A stretch of 64,000 nucleotides of DNA from Bolinopsis microptera (GCF_026151205.1 NC_087081.1:4364246-4428245); one strand, 5' to 3'. Counted from the first letter of the stretch, positions 32,881 to 46,072 are shown. Notes: a model not told the origin generated them from the sequence alone. Numbers and translations are program-made.

Positions 32881-35720
32881 TACGTGAGCAACAAACTTAT
32901 TAGACGAAGATAAAGTGGTAACGCGTTTCCTCAGTTACCTGTAGAGAGAGCTGCTGTCTCAGATTGTCGCTTGGCGAGGAGTTCATTTAAAACAAATATC
33001 AGCCGTCAAGAGCGTTATTATAAATTCGCTTAGTCAAGTCAAATCACAATTATGGATCTATGGCTGATGGTTTAGTTTCTATCTGTTCAACCGATTTCGT
33101 TGCTTTTATCGATGCACTTCACGCAAGAATAGTTTATAATGTCTAGTATGCCATGAACGATCAAAAGCAGTTAAACTTCCATATTTTAAATAAGAAAACT
33201 GTGCTTAAAAAGTTAATGATTATTTGAGATCAGTCCATACAGTCGTTACCGAGTCTAAACTTTAGCAAATGTTTTTTATTGTTTATTTTACAACTTTACA
33301 ATCTATTATCTGCATCAGGTTTGTTTTTTTATCGCATTTTTGTATTTGAGCCTTAATTCAAAGTACTTTAAACTGCTGTTTTTAATCTGTATTTCACAAT
33401 GTGGTTTTGCATCCTAACAATATTTTTCTTTTTAATAAAAAATCTTATAAACAAACGCAAATGATCCAATTTCTCTGCTAAGGAAAATGGACAATCATAC
33501 AAATTAAACGACAAGTTTTATTACCTTATAAAATACATCTGTATATCCTCTTAATAAAGATTAAAAAGCGTACCTGTTACCTAAGTTACATGTTACCTAG
33601 GTTACCTATTCTCAAAACACGTGCAAACCCTTGCATGTTCCAGCCAGATACTTCATATTAAGATACTGGAGCAGAGTACACCCCTGGGCTGGAGACACGT
33701 TCTCTTAATCTCAATAATGAGACTGTTCAGCTAACATATAGAGCTTAGTGGCCAAGTTTATAGAGTAATTGATAGGGCCGCCAGTGCAGGGGTTTTGTAA
33801 GGTTATGAGATTAGTTACGGTCCTTATAATGTACCCGGCATGTTAGGTTATATCTAGTCCTGCGCCTATCTCATTACCTATATATAGCATGTTCTAGTGC
33901 TGCAGCATTCGAGGTAAAGTTAGAATGCGGGTTGTAGGAGAATCCACCGATGATAATGAAGATTGCCGGTTTTCCTAAATGTAAAGCTTTCCATAGAAGC
34001 ATTTCTACTACAGAGCGACAGACTCACGCATACGATAGTGTGCAGGTAGGTATAAGATGATCTATAAAATAGTGAGCTGATTATTGTTATACCTCTATGA
34101 TATTCAGCAGTGATAATATGATAATATGATAAATCCCCGCTTAATGTCAATCCATTTCCGGGACTCGTTAGTCAATTTGTTAATTACTTATTAACGGTTA
34201 CTTTTAGCCAAGGGATCATCTTCTGTTACTTTTAACAATGTTTGTTTGATAAGCAGATAAGCCATTAGAGTGTATTTGGCATGGTGACAATAGGGTGTAT
34301 TCTGTTCGCTCGTCAGTACTTATAACTTTAGATTTGTTTGGAGAAGCGAATTATACACTGTTTAGGCTTTTAATTCTTCGAATAAAATATCATCTTCAGA
34401 GAACCTCCTCAAATTATTTGTTATAATTAATATGTTGAAAGTATTAAAAAGTACTTACAGTTATGGTAACATAGGGTAGGTTACTTACTTTACTTTATGT
34501 ACAGTGCAGGTATTGTTGCACCTTTATAAATAAAAGTTTTTTTTTAATAAATAAAAGTTGTGTTTTATAAATAAAAGTTGTGTGATGACGTCATTTTTAC
34601 AACCATTTACATTTCGACAGTTTGTAAGCGGGAAACATTTTGAAGATCGTGCTATATATTGTTATTTAATATATAGGCAACTCGGTAAATTCAAAATTCA
34701 AAATAAGTTATGTTTCTGCCATCGGAAATTATGTTAGATGAGCGGTAATATTCGATATGATGAGCTCGGTGATAAACGAATGAGCAATGAGCAAGTAGAA
34801 AGAACTAGTTGAAACGGATGAACACAATTGAAGTTGTATTATTAAATTAGTCACTACACATTTTGTAAAGCCCTCTATTTCATATCAGATTCAATACTTA
34901 AATATTCGTAACATTTTCCAATATAAATGCTTCAGAATTTGATTGTATAGTATATAATTTATATTTTAGTTATTACGTTATAAATTCACCAACAAAGTCT
35001 TCTGGTGGTTGCACTCATGGAAATCATTTACAGTCGGAAACTACCGTTACTTTTACTTTTTAACTCGCTTATATTTCATAAATGTCTGGTTAAAGTTAAG
35101 TGGAGCAATCACCTAGTTAATTTGTAGCATCATAGCATATCATTTTAAAATCCAGTTTCACGGTGGAGAGATTTTCCAATCACTGCTTGATAAACCCCGG
35201 GTATGATTTCTGACGATCCATAATTTAGCTTTATTTGAACCCTATCAGAAACCCAGACATATTTCACTCTCTCACTGCATTTCTTAATGTCAAACCCGCT
35301 AAGATTGACTTTAACGGGTTGTCAAAAACCTGGCGATTGCCCCGTTACATGCACTTATTTAGTATAATATAACTTACTGACCTCCCACCTCTCTCTAAGC
35401 ATGTTAGTGGCAGAGTTACCATAGCAACAAGTGTCAGAGTTTGTCTCATGCTGACCTTGACGAGTCTGACGAGTGGGGTTGACAACGATCTCCCAACTGG
35501 TAAGTAACCATAGCAACATAAGAGAGCGATATTTAGCTAGCTGTCTGATGATTTAGGGCTTGTCGTGATATCAACTATGTTAGTAACCATAGCAACAACA
35601 TCAACTAGGTTCCACCAGGATCTCGTAGTATTCTGCGGCCTCTATATGCATCTCGCACAACTCCTTAAGAAAAATAGGTCATCGGCATGTTGAAATACCC
35701 AGCTTTCCAGACATTGATTG
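32881..35720. other. Non-coding region upstream of the GPCR exon
   Basis: I see no gene. A short AATAAAAG-type repeat lies at 34525-34580. The GPCR's 5' exon(s) should lie somewhere upstream of 36672, but I could not identify them. Confidence 0.45.
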
Positions 35721-35725
35721 GATCT

Positions 35726-35880
35726 GGATTCTGGAAGCCTATAAAATTCCAGTTCAGAAACCGAGTAAGGAGGTGCGGCTACTGATAAGAAGCCTCCTTT
35801 AAGTTAATTATCAGGGTTAGAAACGACATTTGGGTCCCTACCCTCGCACAAGATTATTTTCAACTTTATTGTTCTACAAC
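35726..35880 (+). repeat. Dispersed ~150-bp repeat, copy 1
   Basis: The segment matches 45918-46072: CAGTTCAGAAACCGAGTAAG, GAGGTGC, AGAAGCCTCCTT and TGGGTCCCTACCCTCGCACA. No coding capacity is shared between the copies. Confidence 0.85.
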
Positions 35881-36672
35881 TATAAACGAGGTGTAAAACG
35901 TAATGTTACCGCTCTGTCTGATGTTTTCTTGGGTAAATTTCTATTGATCCCGTTTGAGGCGACAAGGAAAAGGCTCTTATCAGGAAAGGAATTATTCAAC
36001 GTTTCAATGTGACAACATCGTATTCATGATCTACCCAAGAAAACATTTCAATTATGCTATTCATAAATAATGTTCCAACCCGGATTTTACATGAACTCTG
36101 ATGATCGGAGAAATTATATAAATCAGTTGCTATGGTAACTTACCTAAGTGATCTCAAATAGTGCTCCTGACGTTAAGAGGAGTTTATGGTTTTGAAAATT
36201 GCTTTGCAAGAGCTCACACGTTAATGAGGTGTCAGTGATTTTAACAAAATAGTCAAAAAGCTCCAAGCTTGATGTTGGCAAGATCAATCATTTAACGGGC
36301 GTTTCTTAATTTTGAAATGACCTTCAAAATCATGTTGTCAAGAGGTAACTCTGATCCATTTTAAAAGGCCTTTAGAGTTTTGACACCAATCATGATACCA
36401 ATAATGATCATGATTTGATACTTAAGAGACAACCGGTAAATGATTGATTGAAGTATTCAATATTTATCAATGCAATTATATGACCAAGTATCAATGAGTA
36501 TTAAGTCAATGTTGAAGGAAGGGATTCTGCCAGACATGGTGCAAAATAAACTCATGAAATAAGTTATCTCGTTATTTCTTCAAAAACATGGATATGAGAA
36601 AATTCCTGGATATTATGTTGAATTTATGATGAAATTTCTAAAGTAGCACTTCTAATTTCTCTATCTTTTCAG

Positions 36673-37820
36673 ACACCCCGATTCAACTCACAACAGTTGG
36701 AGGAACCTCAACATCCTACGCCTCGTGGTCATTCCCCTCCTACCCCAAGTTTAAAAACTACTGGTTCACCACCTTTCTAGCAGTCGGACTCCTCCCAATG
36801 GGTGTAGCAACCATCGCCTTCAACTGCCTTGTCTTCAAGTTCTACATCTCCAAACGAGACAACGTCCTCCACACGATGTACATGATGCTGTCCCTGACTG
36901 ATATCGTCTCCGGAGTGGCCGCTGTCCTTCAGGGTCTTACTCTACTCTTCCTGGGACGTGAACGAGAGGATGTGGCTAGTGTCTTCGTTCCTATTGTCTT
37001 CTTCCTAGCCTCCCTTACCTCCCACGTCTCTGCCTTCTACAGTACCCTGCTCGTCGTCATTAGGTCCATCAACATCATCTGGCCTCTGAAACTGATCAAA
37101 AGAGACCTGGTATCTGTTGCGGTGATATTCTACCCAGTTCTCTGGACATTCATTATTTCCTTTGAGCTCGGCTCCTTCTTCTGGCCGGACCCGGACCCTT
37201 ACTTCACCATGACCCTTGAGGATCTGTTCCTTACTACTTACTACTTCCTTGTGGCTCCTAATGCTGGCAGTGAGATAATCATCAAAGCTATCCCTAACAT
37301 CCTACAAAAGTTCCAACCTCTTATATTTTTACTGTGCACTGGACTGCCCTACTTCCTGCCTTCTATCATCACTATTGTGTGCTGTGGGGTCCAGATCCAC
37401 GCCCTTAAGAACACACCCTCTGTTGGAAACAAATCCGCGGATAGAAACACTAAGATCACCACCACAATCCTCCAACTGACGCTACTGTTCGTAATCTGCA
37501 ACACAGCCCACTCCATCACCCTGCTGATATTCGAACTGACCCTCCCCAAGAGAGACCTGTGGGTCTGGTACACGCTTTACATCGTCAGCAACTTCCTCCC
37601 CTTCCTCAACTCCCTGCTCAACCCCTGTATTTTGATCACCAGGGGTAAAACCCTTAGGGACTTTGTCAAGTCTACCATCGGGTTTAGGATTGTGCCGGGG
37701 GCTCCTGGTTCTACTGACAATAAATCACTGGACTTTGGGAAGACCAAGACTACTGAATTTCTGAGGAAGAAGTGGAGGTCCCTGCAAACTGAGAACACTA
37801 CTATAATGAATCAACTTTAG
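36673..37820 (+). CDS. Rhodopsin-class (class A) G-protein-coupled receptor, 3' coding exon
   Basis: The exon follows an acceptor TATCTTTTCAG at 36662-36672 and starts in phase 1. It encodes about 382 residues to the TAG at 37818, so the internal ATG at 36798 is not the true start. Before TM1 lies a short Ser/Thr-rich N-terminus. TM1 holds the Asn of FNCLVF. TM2 is MMLSLTDIVSG, with the conserved Asp. TM3 ends VVIRSINIIWP, keeping the Arg of DRY but not the acidic residue before it. TM4 has the conserved Trp (PVLWTFII). TM5 has LPYFLPSIITIVC. TM6 is TILQLTLLFVICNTAHS. TM7 is LPFLNSLLNPCILI, with NP kept but Tyr of NPxxY replaced. A basic C-tail follows. Coding GC is clearly above the flanks. 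The ligand cannot be inferred. The 5' exon with the start codon was not found. Confidence 0.88.
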
Positions 37821-38062
37821 GGTATTTTTATGGTTTGCATGGTGTAGGACTAGGACAGACTAAATGGTGATTTTAGTTGGTTAATTAATTAATTAGATTG
37901 ATTGATTAATGTTATTGCTTTTGTATAGTCTGGTCTTGTTTGATATTTATAATAAGTATTGTGAATATTTCAATGCTTCCATTACTTGCCAGTTTTACAA
38001 AGTTATCCATGCTATATTTGCTGTAACTGTTTATTTATAAATCCAAATGCTTCATTTTATTG

Positions 38063-38068
38063 AATAAA
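38063..38068 (+). promoter_or_regulatory. Candidate polyadenylation signal AATAAA of the GPCR gene
   Basis: The AATAAA lies 243 bp after the stop codon, and a second AATAAA follows at about 38080. No competing gene lies nearby on this strand. Confidence 0.5.
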
Positions 38069-38789
38069 CCATAACTCTTAATAAATTACACATGATAAAT
38101 GAAAATTGGCACAGGAAGTAGTCAAACATTTGAGACCGTAATGCATCAGGTACTTGTCAGTTTAAAACTAATGACATATCTGATGGTTTATTTATAAATC
38201 CGATCACTAACTTAAAATTTTAATTAAAACAGCTAAATTAGCTCAGGAAGTAGTCGAATACCAAGTGGTAAGTAACCATACCAACATAGTAACCATAGTA
38301 ACCATAGTTCTGCCACGTTTCTGCGTCATACTACTATACTATGACAGTGGCTAACTCGTCAACTTGAAATCAAACTTTTAAAACATTTTGGGAAATTAGA
38401 TAAACTGTCGGAAAATTTAATCATCTTCAAAATGCAGTCAGCAAATTAACTTTTAAGTTATTTCTTGCTTTTTTGCATTTTGGTTATTGCCTAATTAAAA
38501 AACGCAAAGTTTATTGAGATGAATGCAAGATTAATTCTCAACCAAGTGTTCATGAATCGTTGAGATTGAATTACCTTATGAGTGTGACAGGGCAAAACTG
38601 AATGTCTGTAGATGTCACAAGACTTCAACTGCATTTACTGTACCGTTCAGACGACACATTTTCAATTATCAAAGTCTAGACAGTATATAGCACGTGTGTC
38701 ATTATAAATTTAGTAAAACTAAAAACAGCTGTCGGAGGTTATGTGGTTGAATCAGAAAATAAGAGGGTACGTTCTTTGACAGAGTGTCC

Positions 38790-39005
38790 ATATAGTTACC
38801 ACAGTTACTTAGTCATACTTATTATAGTTACCATAGTTACTTAGTCATACTTATAGTTACCATAGTTACTTAGTCATACTTATAGTTAACATAGTTACTT
38901 AGTCATACTTATAGTTACCATAGTTACTTAGTCATACTTATAGTTACCATAGTTACTTGGTCATACTTATAGTTACCATAGTTACTTAGTCATACTTACT
39001 GCTGT
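38790..39005. repeat. ~27-bp tandem repeat (AGTTACCATAGTTACTTAGT CATACTT)
   Basis: About eight units run in tandem, each containing GTTACCATAGTTAC; the array ends in CATACTTACTGCT repeats. Confidence 0.95.
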
Positions 39006-39469
39006 ATACTTACTGCTTCATACTTACTGCTTTACTGGCTTGGTTAAAGCAATTTTTATTAATATAAATCTAAGTAATGTAGTAATGTAATTTGTTTCTT
39101 GAGAATTCTAGCCGGACCACTGCTTAATCAAAGGAGAAATTTGAATGTCAACTGCAGTCTTAAAACATGAAATTTGGTATTGTGAAAGTGCTCACATTTT
39201 CAAGAAAACAATGGTACCAAAATCTTGAAAATCCGAGCAAGTTTAATTTTATCTCTAACACCTAGTCCTGCTTGACTGATCCATATAATACCTCAAGGTT
39301 CAAAAGTAAAAGATGAGGTTTTCGATACCATTTGACAGCTCCATGTAACTTTCATGCCTTAGCTCGGCTTTATTTGTATTCAAGCGAATATCGGTGTCAG
39401 AATTGAAAGTACGTAATGTCAGACATGTGTTTGAAACACTCTCTAGAAATTGTTCTCAGTCAGTGATTT

Positions 39470-39645
39470 AGTCGTAGAGCACAGCAAGGCCGACCAAGAC
39501 AAACGCTACTTGTCTATGTTACTGAAGGAAGTTGGGACAAACTCTAAAGAGGAACTGCTAACCCTGATGCGGGACAGGGATATATTGAGGGGGTTATCTG
39601 GCGTAGATTAGACTTAGTTCCGACATAGTAGTAGTAGTAGTGTTC
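39470..39645 (+). pseudogene. Coding-like 3' fragment of an unidentified gene or LINE
   Basis: An open stretch reads EHSKADQDKRYLSMLLKEVG, then TNSKEELLTLMRDRDILRG and LSGVD before a TAG at 39608. It is followed within 20 bp by CTTAGTTCCGACATAG and a (TAG)n run. A second copy in inverse orientation lies at 40926-41041 and has a stop inside (KKEL*TLMRD). A short 3' untranslated block with a microsatellite tail is typical of retrotransposon 3' ends, so a LINE origin is possible. A duplicated terminal exon preceded by TTCTCAG is the alternative. Confidence 0.4.
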
Positions 39646-40657
39646 TCAGTCTGATCTTACTCTCTTATTTCATTTTTAATGCTGGTGTTTGGCTTCCGCA
39701 GCGCACGACATATCGGGGTCTCTCTGCTTTTTAATAATTTCTGAAACTGTCTACATCCCCAGTTTTGTTAAAACCTATTCCTCTATTTTAGTGTCAACAG
39801 TTTTTCCAATTATAATGAAGATCGAAGAATTAAATGAAATGTCATGACTGATAATGAAATGTCATGTTACATTTTTTACTTTCCAGTGCCTTGCACTCAA
39901 CTTAACCCAAGTTTTACCTGGTTGATTTGAGTTGACTAACATACAGTTCCAGCTAGGAGTGCTTGGTAACTATGGTAACTCACTGTTAGAACTCACTAAC
40001 GGAGAATCGAAACCAAACTGGTTAAGCTATTACTAGTCCGGTGTAATAACCTAATAAATACGCCATAGTTACCATAGTTACCATAGTAACGCCCTGAGCG
40101 GCGTCGCACAGGACTACGTTACATAATTTTAATTTATAGGATCGGAACCTTTCTAATCAAAAAGTCTTGAGGTTTAATAATGCAACACAGCAAAATATCG
40201 TTTTTATGATCTCTGAAGAACCTTTTTAATAGAAAGGTTAAGTCCTAAGAGTTTACACATCAACTCCGCAAGCAATCGTCTACTTGTTGAGCTCTTGATT
40301 AAAACTTCAATTCAGCTGTAGTAAGGAATGAAAATACCTTATTGACGGTTATAATTGTGCGTCATTATTAAACAGTCGTCCGTCACTATGGTAACTTGGA
40401 CAATGTTTTGTACATGAATTTTGTCCATGTAAGGAAAGTCAATTTACCTAACCAACCAACTTCCGAAAACTTTGTAAGAGTGACAGCTTCCATATGACTT
40501 CTGATATGAAATTACTATGAACTGTTCTGTTGGTTTAATATGAAAGCTATTCTCTCTAGAGCTCTAACTTTTGGGTGTGAAAAAAACAAAGCGAGAATCA
40601 ACCAAACGGTACACATAATGAATGTTGTCAGATTCTTAAACATTTAAAACACTACCA

Positions 40658-40800
40658 GGAACCCGTCTAACCCTAAAGTGGTGTCAAGACTCGAGAGACT
40701 AAAATAATTATTACCTATTTAATTCCCGTTTTTTACACCACTTGGGAGTTCAAATTTTGGGCACTAAAATTCTTATTCCTTGGCCAATTTTTTATTTTTT
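40658..40800 (+). repeat. Dispersed repeat, copy C (uninterrupted)
   Basis: The segment spans the whole family in one piece: ACCCGTCTAACCC at the start, AAGTGGTGTCAA and its inverted partner ACACCACTT inside, and TTCCTTGGCCAATTTTTTAT near the end. Confidence 0.8.
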
Positions 40801-40925
40801 TTAATATAGTATGATATTATCATCATTAATTGATAGAATACACATGAGTTAAGTGTGTATGTTTACTACTACTACTATAACCATGGTTACCATTTAATAA
40901 TACTATTACTACTTACTACTACTAA

Positions 40926-41041
40926 GTTATGTCGGAAGTCGGAACTAAGTCTGATCTACGACAGATAACCCCCTCCATATATCCTTGTCCCGCATCAGGG
41001 TTCACAGTTCCTTTTTAGAGTTTGTCCCAACTTCCTTGAGT
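40926..41041 (-). pseudogene. Inverted copy of the 39.5-kb coding-like fragment
   Basis: On the minus strand it reads LKEVGTNSKKEL, a TGA stop, then TLMRDKDIWRGLSVVD and the CTTAGTTCCGAC block, followed by a TAGTAGTA-rich tail. Identity to 39527-39640 is about 90% by eye, with in-frame damage. Confidence 0.6.
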
Positions 41042-41435
41042 GTATGTTTAATGAAAGAAAATTGTAGGAAAATGATGGGAACTATACATTTTGACGACAT
41101 GCCAAGTGATCGAAGTAGTGAACACCGGAAAATAAATGAAAAAATGTCTCCAGATGCTTTTGTCGCCTTAATTGAAAAAGGGGTCAGGCAAAAGATTATG
41201 AATATGATTATTGTATTATCTAAAACCATAGCTTGTAGAGTATGAAAAGTACAAGGATCACCTGTCAAATAATATCTTCACTTTTTTATTTATACGTCAC
41301 TAGCTATAACGTCTAGTAATATGGAAATTGTTGTTTAAATACTTTCAACACTCAATGAGTAATATATAAAATATTTGTAGTTCTTTTGCGACAGAGCATG
41401 TAATCAAGGTCAACTCCCAAAATTATTGAATAAAA

Positions 41436-41868
41436 GTTGTAAACAAGGGATAATTAAAAGCAACGCCCAAGTCTAATCTTTCCCTAAAAAAAATAAATAA
41501 ATATCAAAACTTCACTGTAATTTCTGCCAATATCTCTTGTCATAAACTAAATTACGGAGATAATACAGATCAAAAATATTATTCATAGAAAGATTTCTTT
41601 TACATAAATCATGTACAATCAGCGAGAATAGATTGCTTTGGGGGTTTCCTCTTCTCCCTGGTAGGACCAGTGTATTGATGGCAAAAATGAGGGAAGAAAA
41701 CGCTGGTCCATCAACTGGATCCCGCAAAACATGTCCTAACATTCTCCACCGACTACGGGCCACTTTTTCTGACAATGGTACAGCACCAAAAAAAACCTGA
41801 GTTTTAGTTTTATAATGTTTGCAAAATTCATTATGTATCTTCATTTCAGGCGCCTTGATTATATGCAA
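41436..41868 (-). pseudogene. 3' end of a second LINE 1 copy
   Basis: From about 41785 down, the minus strand reads VPLSEKVARSRWRMLGHVLR, then LPGRRGNPQSNLFSLIVHDL and YLRNLVYDKRYWQKLQ to the stop at 41512. It is followed by the same 3' block as at 10295-10370. Sequence upstream of about 41780 is unrelated, so this is a 5'-truncated insertion carrying only the C-terminal 92 codons. Confidence 0.85.
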
Positions 41869-41869
41869 G

Positions 41870-44740
41870 CATTATTTCCTGTAGTAAGATATATTTACTA
41901 AAGGAGTAAAAAATTATATATTGAGACTGATGCGAACCTTTCATCAGATCACCACAACCTGAGCTTACTTACTTACTTACATTTTATATCGATACATTTC
42001 TGTTTCCGTTTTCACAAAAATTCATATCATGACGCACAACGAATTTAATTTCACCATCTTCTTTCATTATATTAAATACTTCCCTGCCATCAGAGGTCTC
42101 GTCTTGTATCTTCTGATCTTGCAGCTAAACTGTTGGTTTTACGTGGGAAACGCGCGTGTGACGTTTTTTGATGTCTCCTGAACATATAACAGTTGTGGGA
42201 TACGAGTTACAAGAAATCATATTCAATTGTTTAACCACAAAAGCATGAGCGTAAATAGATATATTTTTAATCAATAAACTGTCTCTGATGTCCTCACACA
42301 TACTGCTGTTCTGTGATTGGGCGACTCTAATTGGGTTACTCGGATCATAGTTTTAATACTTTCAACACTTCTATACTTTCAACACTACTTCAACAATAAT
42401 ATAACAAATAATTCGAGGCTTATGTCACTGAAGATGACGCCTTGCAACATATTTGACGATAGCCTGTAAATTGATAGTTTGATCTCAGTATTTACAACAA
42501 ATCATCTAGCTTGATTGATTCAAAGGGAGAATTAAATTCCTCTGTTACTCGGATCATATTACAATTTCGGACAAAAGTCGTTTTTTTGGTCACCTGATTG
42601 GACTAGAGTCGCTGTCGGGAAAAATTAACATAGATACATATAGACATCAATTTTTACGGCCATTAGGAACCAATAGTGTAATAAAATAAACCCTTTTAGC
42701 CTCCCAGTAACAGTTTAACACAGATATTTCCTTCATATTTTTATTATAAGATGTTTAACTAATTTACCTGGTGGCCTTCCTTATGAAATTTGTCAATCAT
42801 TTCGTCAAAAAATTTTCTTTAGTAGTATTAAAGTATTAAAGAAAAGGAGAAACCGACTAAAAGCTAAAAAAAGAGTGATGTTAGGGTGGTTGGAGTAGTG
42901 TAGTACTAGTAGTGTAGTACTAGTAGTGTAGTAATGGTGTAGTAGTGGTGTAGTGTAGTAATGGTTGGTAGGGAGGCTTCTGTTTTTGATGTATAGCATT
43001 TTAGTCACTCAACTCAGTCGTCACTAATACATTGGATGTTTAAAAACGGTAAGTTACCATAGTTACTGTAGTTACCATAGTTACCATGATAGTTACCGTA
43101 ATTAATTAACATTGGTAACGTTTGGTTGACTTTGCATAAACCTGTTGTTCGTTTGATTTTCAGAAAATATCTTCTTCTTCTGATTGGTCAGCGTCGACAG
43201 TAAGCCTTCCTTACAGTGGCTTCCCCAACTCCTGATGCTGGAGAGAGGGACTCCCAAATTATATACCATAAATATATTTTCAGAAAATATATAACTATAA
43301 GTGACACATGCTCACTTAATTCGGTGATGCTGTTGATAAACAACTGCCAAATCATTTAACTTGTTTACCTCAAATTGAGTTGGTGTTTAATTCACCCTCT
43401 TTACCCTCTCTAAATACTTCCCTACCATCATGATGGTAACTATGGTTAGTTACCATAGTTACCAAGCAAAAATATTCGGCTCTGCCAGCTGTTATAAATG
43501 ATCATTTCCTTCGATTTCATAATTCTGTGACATTAATAGTTTAATTATCTTGTTGGGGAAATGAAATTAATTGTAAGTTTGGCGAGTGGTGAGAGGGATT
43601 AATATAATTTAGTACAGTAAAAGTAAATCAAGGTGAAGGTATGTAGAGCTTCTAGGAATACAAGTAATATTCTGTAGATTATATAATAAAGATGCAGCTG
43701 TGCAGCGACTATTTTGCAATCTTTGGGTGTTTAGCTGAGCACTTAAGTCTTGCAAAATAGCTGCTGATGGTTGCGGCACGAAGCGGGTAACTATGGTAAC
43801 TAGAAGCGGGTGTTGTCAGTCGTGTCGTGACGGGGGACCTGCAGAACTAGGCATTTTAATTATACCTGGGGGCGTTGGTTAAGATGTTGATAACAGATAA
43901 CTGACACATGCGGTTAATAATTCTCTGTCAAGAGAGCGTCAAAAAACATTATCATGACCTAGATATAATTATTATAGATGTGAGTAAACTGTTAAGTGTT
44001 TGATAAATATACCCCTAAAAATATATAAATCTGGTCTATAAAATTAGAGGAGATGCAAATTGCATCTCATCAAAAGTTATTTCATTAATTGCTACCATCT
44101 TGATAATCTTTTTCCTCTAATAATATTAATCTGCAAAACCATAAAAGTCACGTGAAATTTAAAGCCCTGGTCACCACTAATGGATTTAGTTTAAAGCAGG
44201 CAAAGTATTTATCCGACCCCAAATCAATTTCCAATTTTACTTTGATGTCTCGAATTTAAATTCATGTTTCGATACTTCATGTGCTGATGCGTCTGCAAGG
44301 AGTACGTTTATCGGCCACTCCAGTTTACTCTGATTATCGAGTGATATCCGCTCTAGAAAGCACTGTAAAAACATACTCAGTGGTGGCCATAAATTACGTT
44401 ACAGAGATTGGCGGAGGAAATTATGACTTGCCACGAAGAAACTTCGCCTCCTAATGTTGGAGTATGATTTTTATAGGGAGGATCGGTTTAGGGAGTTGAG
44501 GTATTGATGATTTTAATAAATACTAAGAAACTATAATACCAATATCTAATATGCGACAGAATCATCAATTGCAGAAACCTAAAAGGTTTCATCTCGTCGG
44601 ACAAGTTATCTAAACGGAGGGTTTAAGGCTGAAGTTTTGACAAAGTTATCCAACTCACCTTTTGTCATGGTTACCAGCCACTCTTCAACTCACCGCCAAG
44701 ATAGTTGCTACTTGCTAGGTACTTGTGATGAACTCTACAC
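41870..44740. other. Non-coding region with TAC/GTA-rich short repeats
   Basis: I see no gene. Short repeats of AGTAGTGTAGTACT lie at 42893-42960, and clusters of GTTACCATAGTTAC occur at 43052-43095 and 43437-43465. Confidence 0.5.
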
Positions 44741-44754
44741 AAAGTGCAAAGAAA

Positions 44755-45890
44755 CTGCTGCTAACTGCTGCTAACTGCTGCTAACTGCTGCTAACTGCTG
44801 CTAACTGCTGCTAACTGCTGCTAACTGCTGCTAACTGCTGCTAACTGCTGCTAACTGCTGTTAACTGCTGCTAACTGCTGCTCACTGCTGCTAACTGTTG
44901 CTTACTGCTGCTAACTGCTGTTAACTGCTGCTAACTGCAGCTGCTAACTGCTGCTAACTGTTGCTTACTGCGGCTAACTGCTGCTAACTGTTGCTTACTG
45001 CGGCTAACTGCTGTTAGCTGCTGCTAACTGCAGCTGCTAACTGCTGCTAACTGTTGCTTACTGCTGCTAACTGCTGTTAACTGCTGCTAACTGCAGCTGC
45101 TAACTGCTGCTCACTGCTGCTAACTGCTGCTCACTGCTGCTTACTGCTGCTAACTGCTGTTAACTGCTGCTAACTGCTGCTAACTGCTGCTCACTGCTGC
45201 TAACTGCAGCTGCTAACTGCTGCTAATTGCTGCTAACTGCTGCTAACTGCTGTTAACTGCTGCTAGCTGCTGTTAACTGATGCTAACTGCTGCTAACTGC
45301 TGCTAACTGCTGTTAACTGCTGCTAACTGCTGCTCACTGCTGCTAACTGTTGCTTACTGCTGCTAACTGCTGTTAACTGCTGCTAATTGCAGCTGCTAAC
45401 TGCTGCTCACTGCTGCTAACTGCTGCTCACTGCTGCTTACTGCTGCTCACTGCTGTTAACTGCTGCTAACTGCTGCTAACTGCTGCTCACTGCTGCTAAC
45501 TGCAGCTGCTAACTGCTGCTAATTGCTGATAACTGCTGCTAACTGCTGTTAACTGCTGCTAGCTGCTGTTAACTGCTGCTAACTGCTGCTAACTGCTGCT
45601 AACTGCTGTTAACTGCTGCTAACTGCTGCTCACTGCTGCTAACTTTTGCTTACTGCTGCTAACTGCTGTTAACTGCTGCTAACTGCAGCTGCTAACTGCT
45701 GCTCACTGCTGCTAACTGCAGCTTCTAACTGCTGCTAACTGCTGCTAACTGCTGCTAACTGCTGCTCACTGCTGCTAACTGCTGCTCACTGCTGCTAACT
45801 GCTGCTCACTGCTGCTAACTGCTGCTCACTGCAGCTGCTAACTGCTGCTAACTGCAACTGCTCACTGCTGCTAACTGCTGCTAACTGCTG
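44755..45890. repeat. 10-bp satellite (CTGCTGCTAA), locus 2, with higher-order structure
   Basis: More than 110 units of CTGCTGCTAA with variants TCA, TTA, AGC and GTTAA, and the 6-bp insertion GCAGCT (as in AACTGCAGCTGCTAA). The variant pattern around 45223 recurs at 45519, so a period of about 296 bp overlays the 10-bp unit. The left flank AAAGTGCAAAGAAA is shared with locus 1. Confidence 0.97.
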
Positions 45891-45917
45891 CCCTCCTGTT
45901 TCTAGAAGGATGGTCTG

Positions 45918-46072
45918 TTCACCTGGAAGCCCATATAATTTCAGTTCAGAAACCGAGTAAGGAGGTGCAGCTACTGATGAGATTCATGAGAAGCCTCCTT
46001 AAAGTTAATTTGGGTTTGCAACGACATCTGGGTCCCTACCCTCGCACAAGATCATTTTTAATTTTCTTGTTG
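45918..46072 (+). repeat. Dispersed ~150-bp repeat, copy 2
   Basis: The segment matches 35726-35880, with an extra GATTCATGA. It starts about 25 bp after the 10-bp satellite ends. Confidence 0.85.

Noticed and set aside
36798-36800. ATG at 36798 as the GPCR start
   Set aside because: The frame is open upstream to a strong acceptor at 36672 and includes the beginning of TM1, so this Met is internal.
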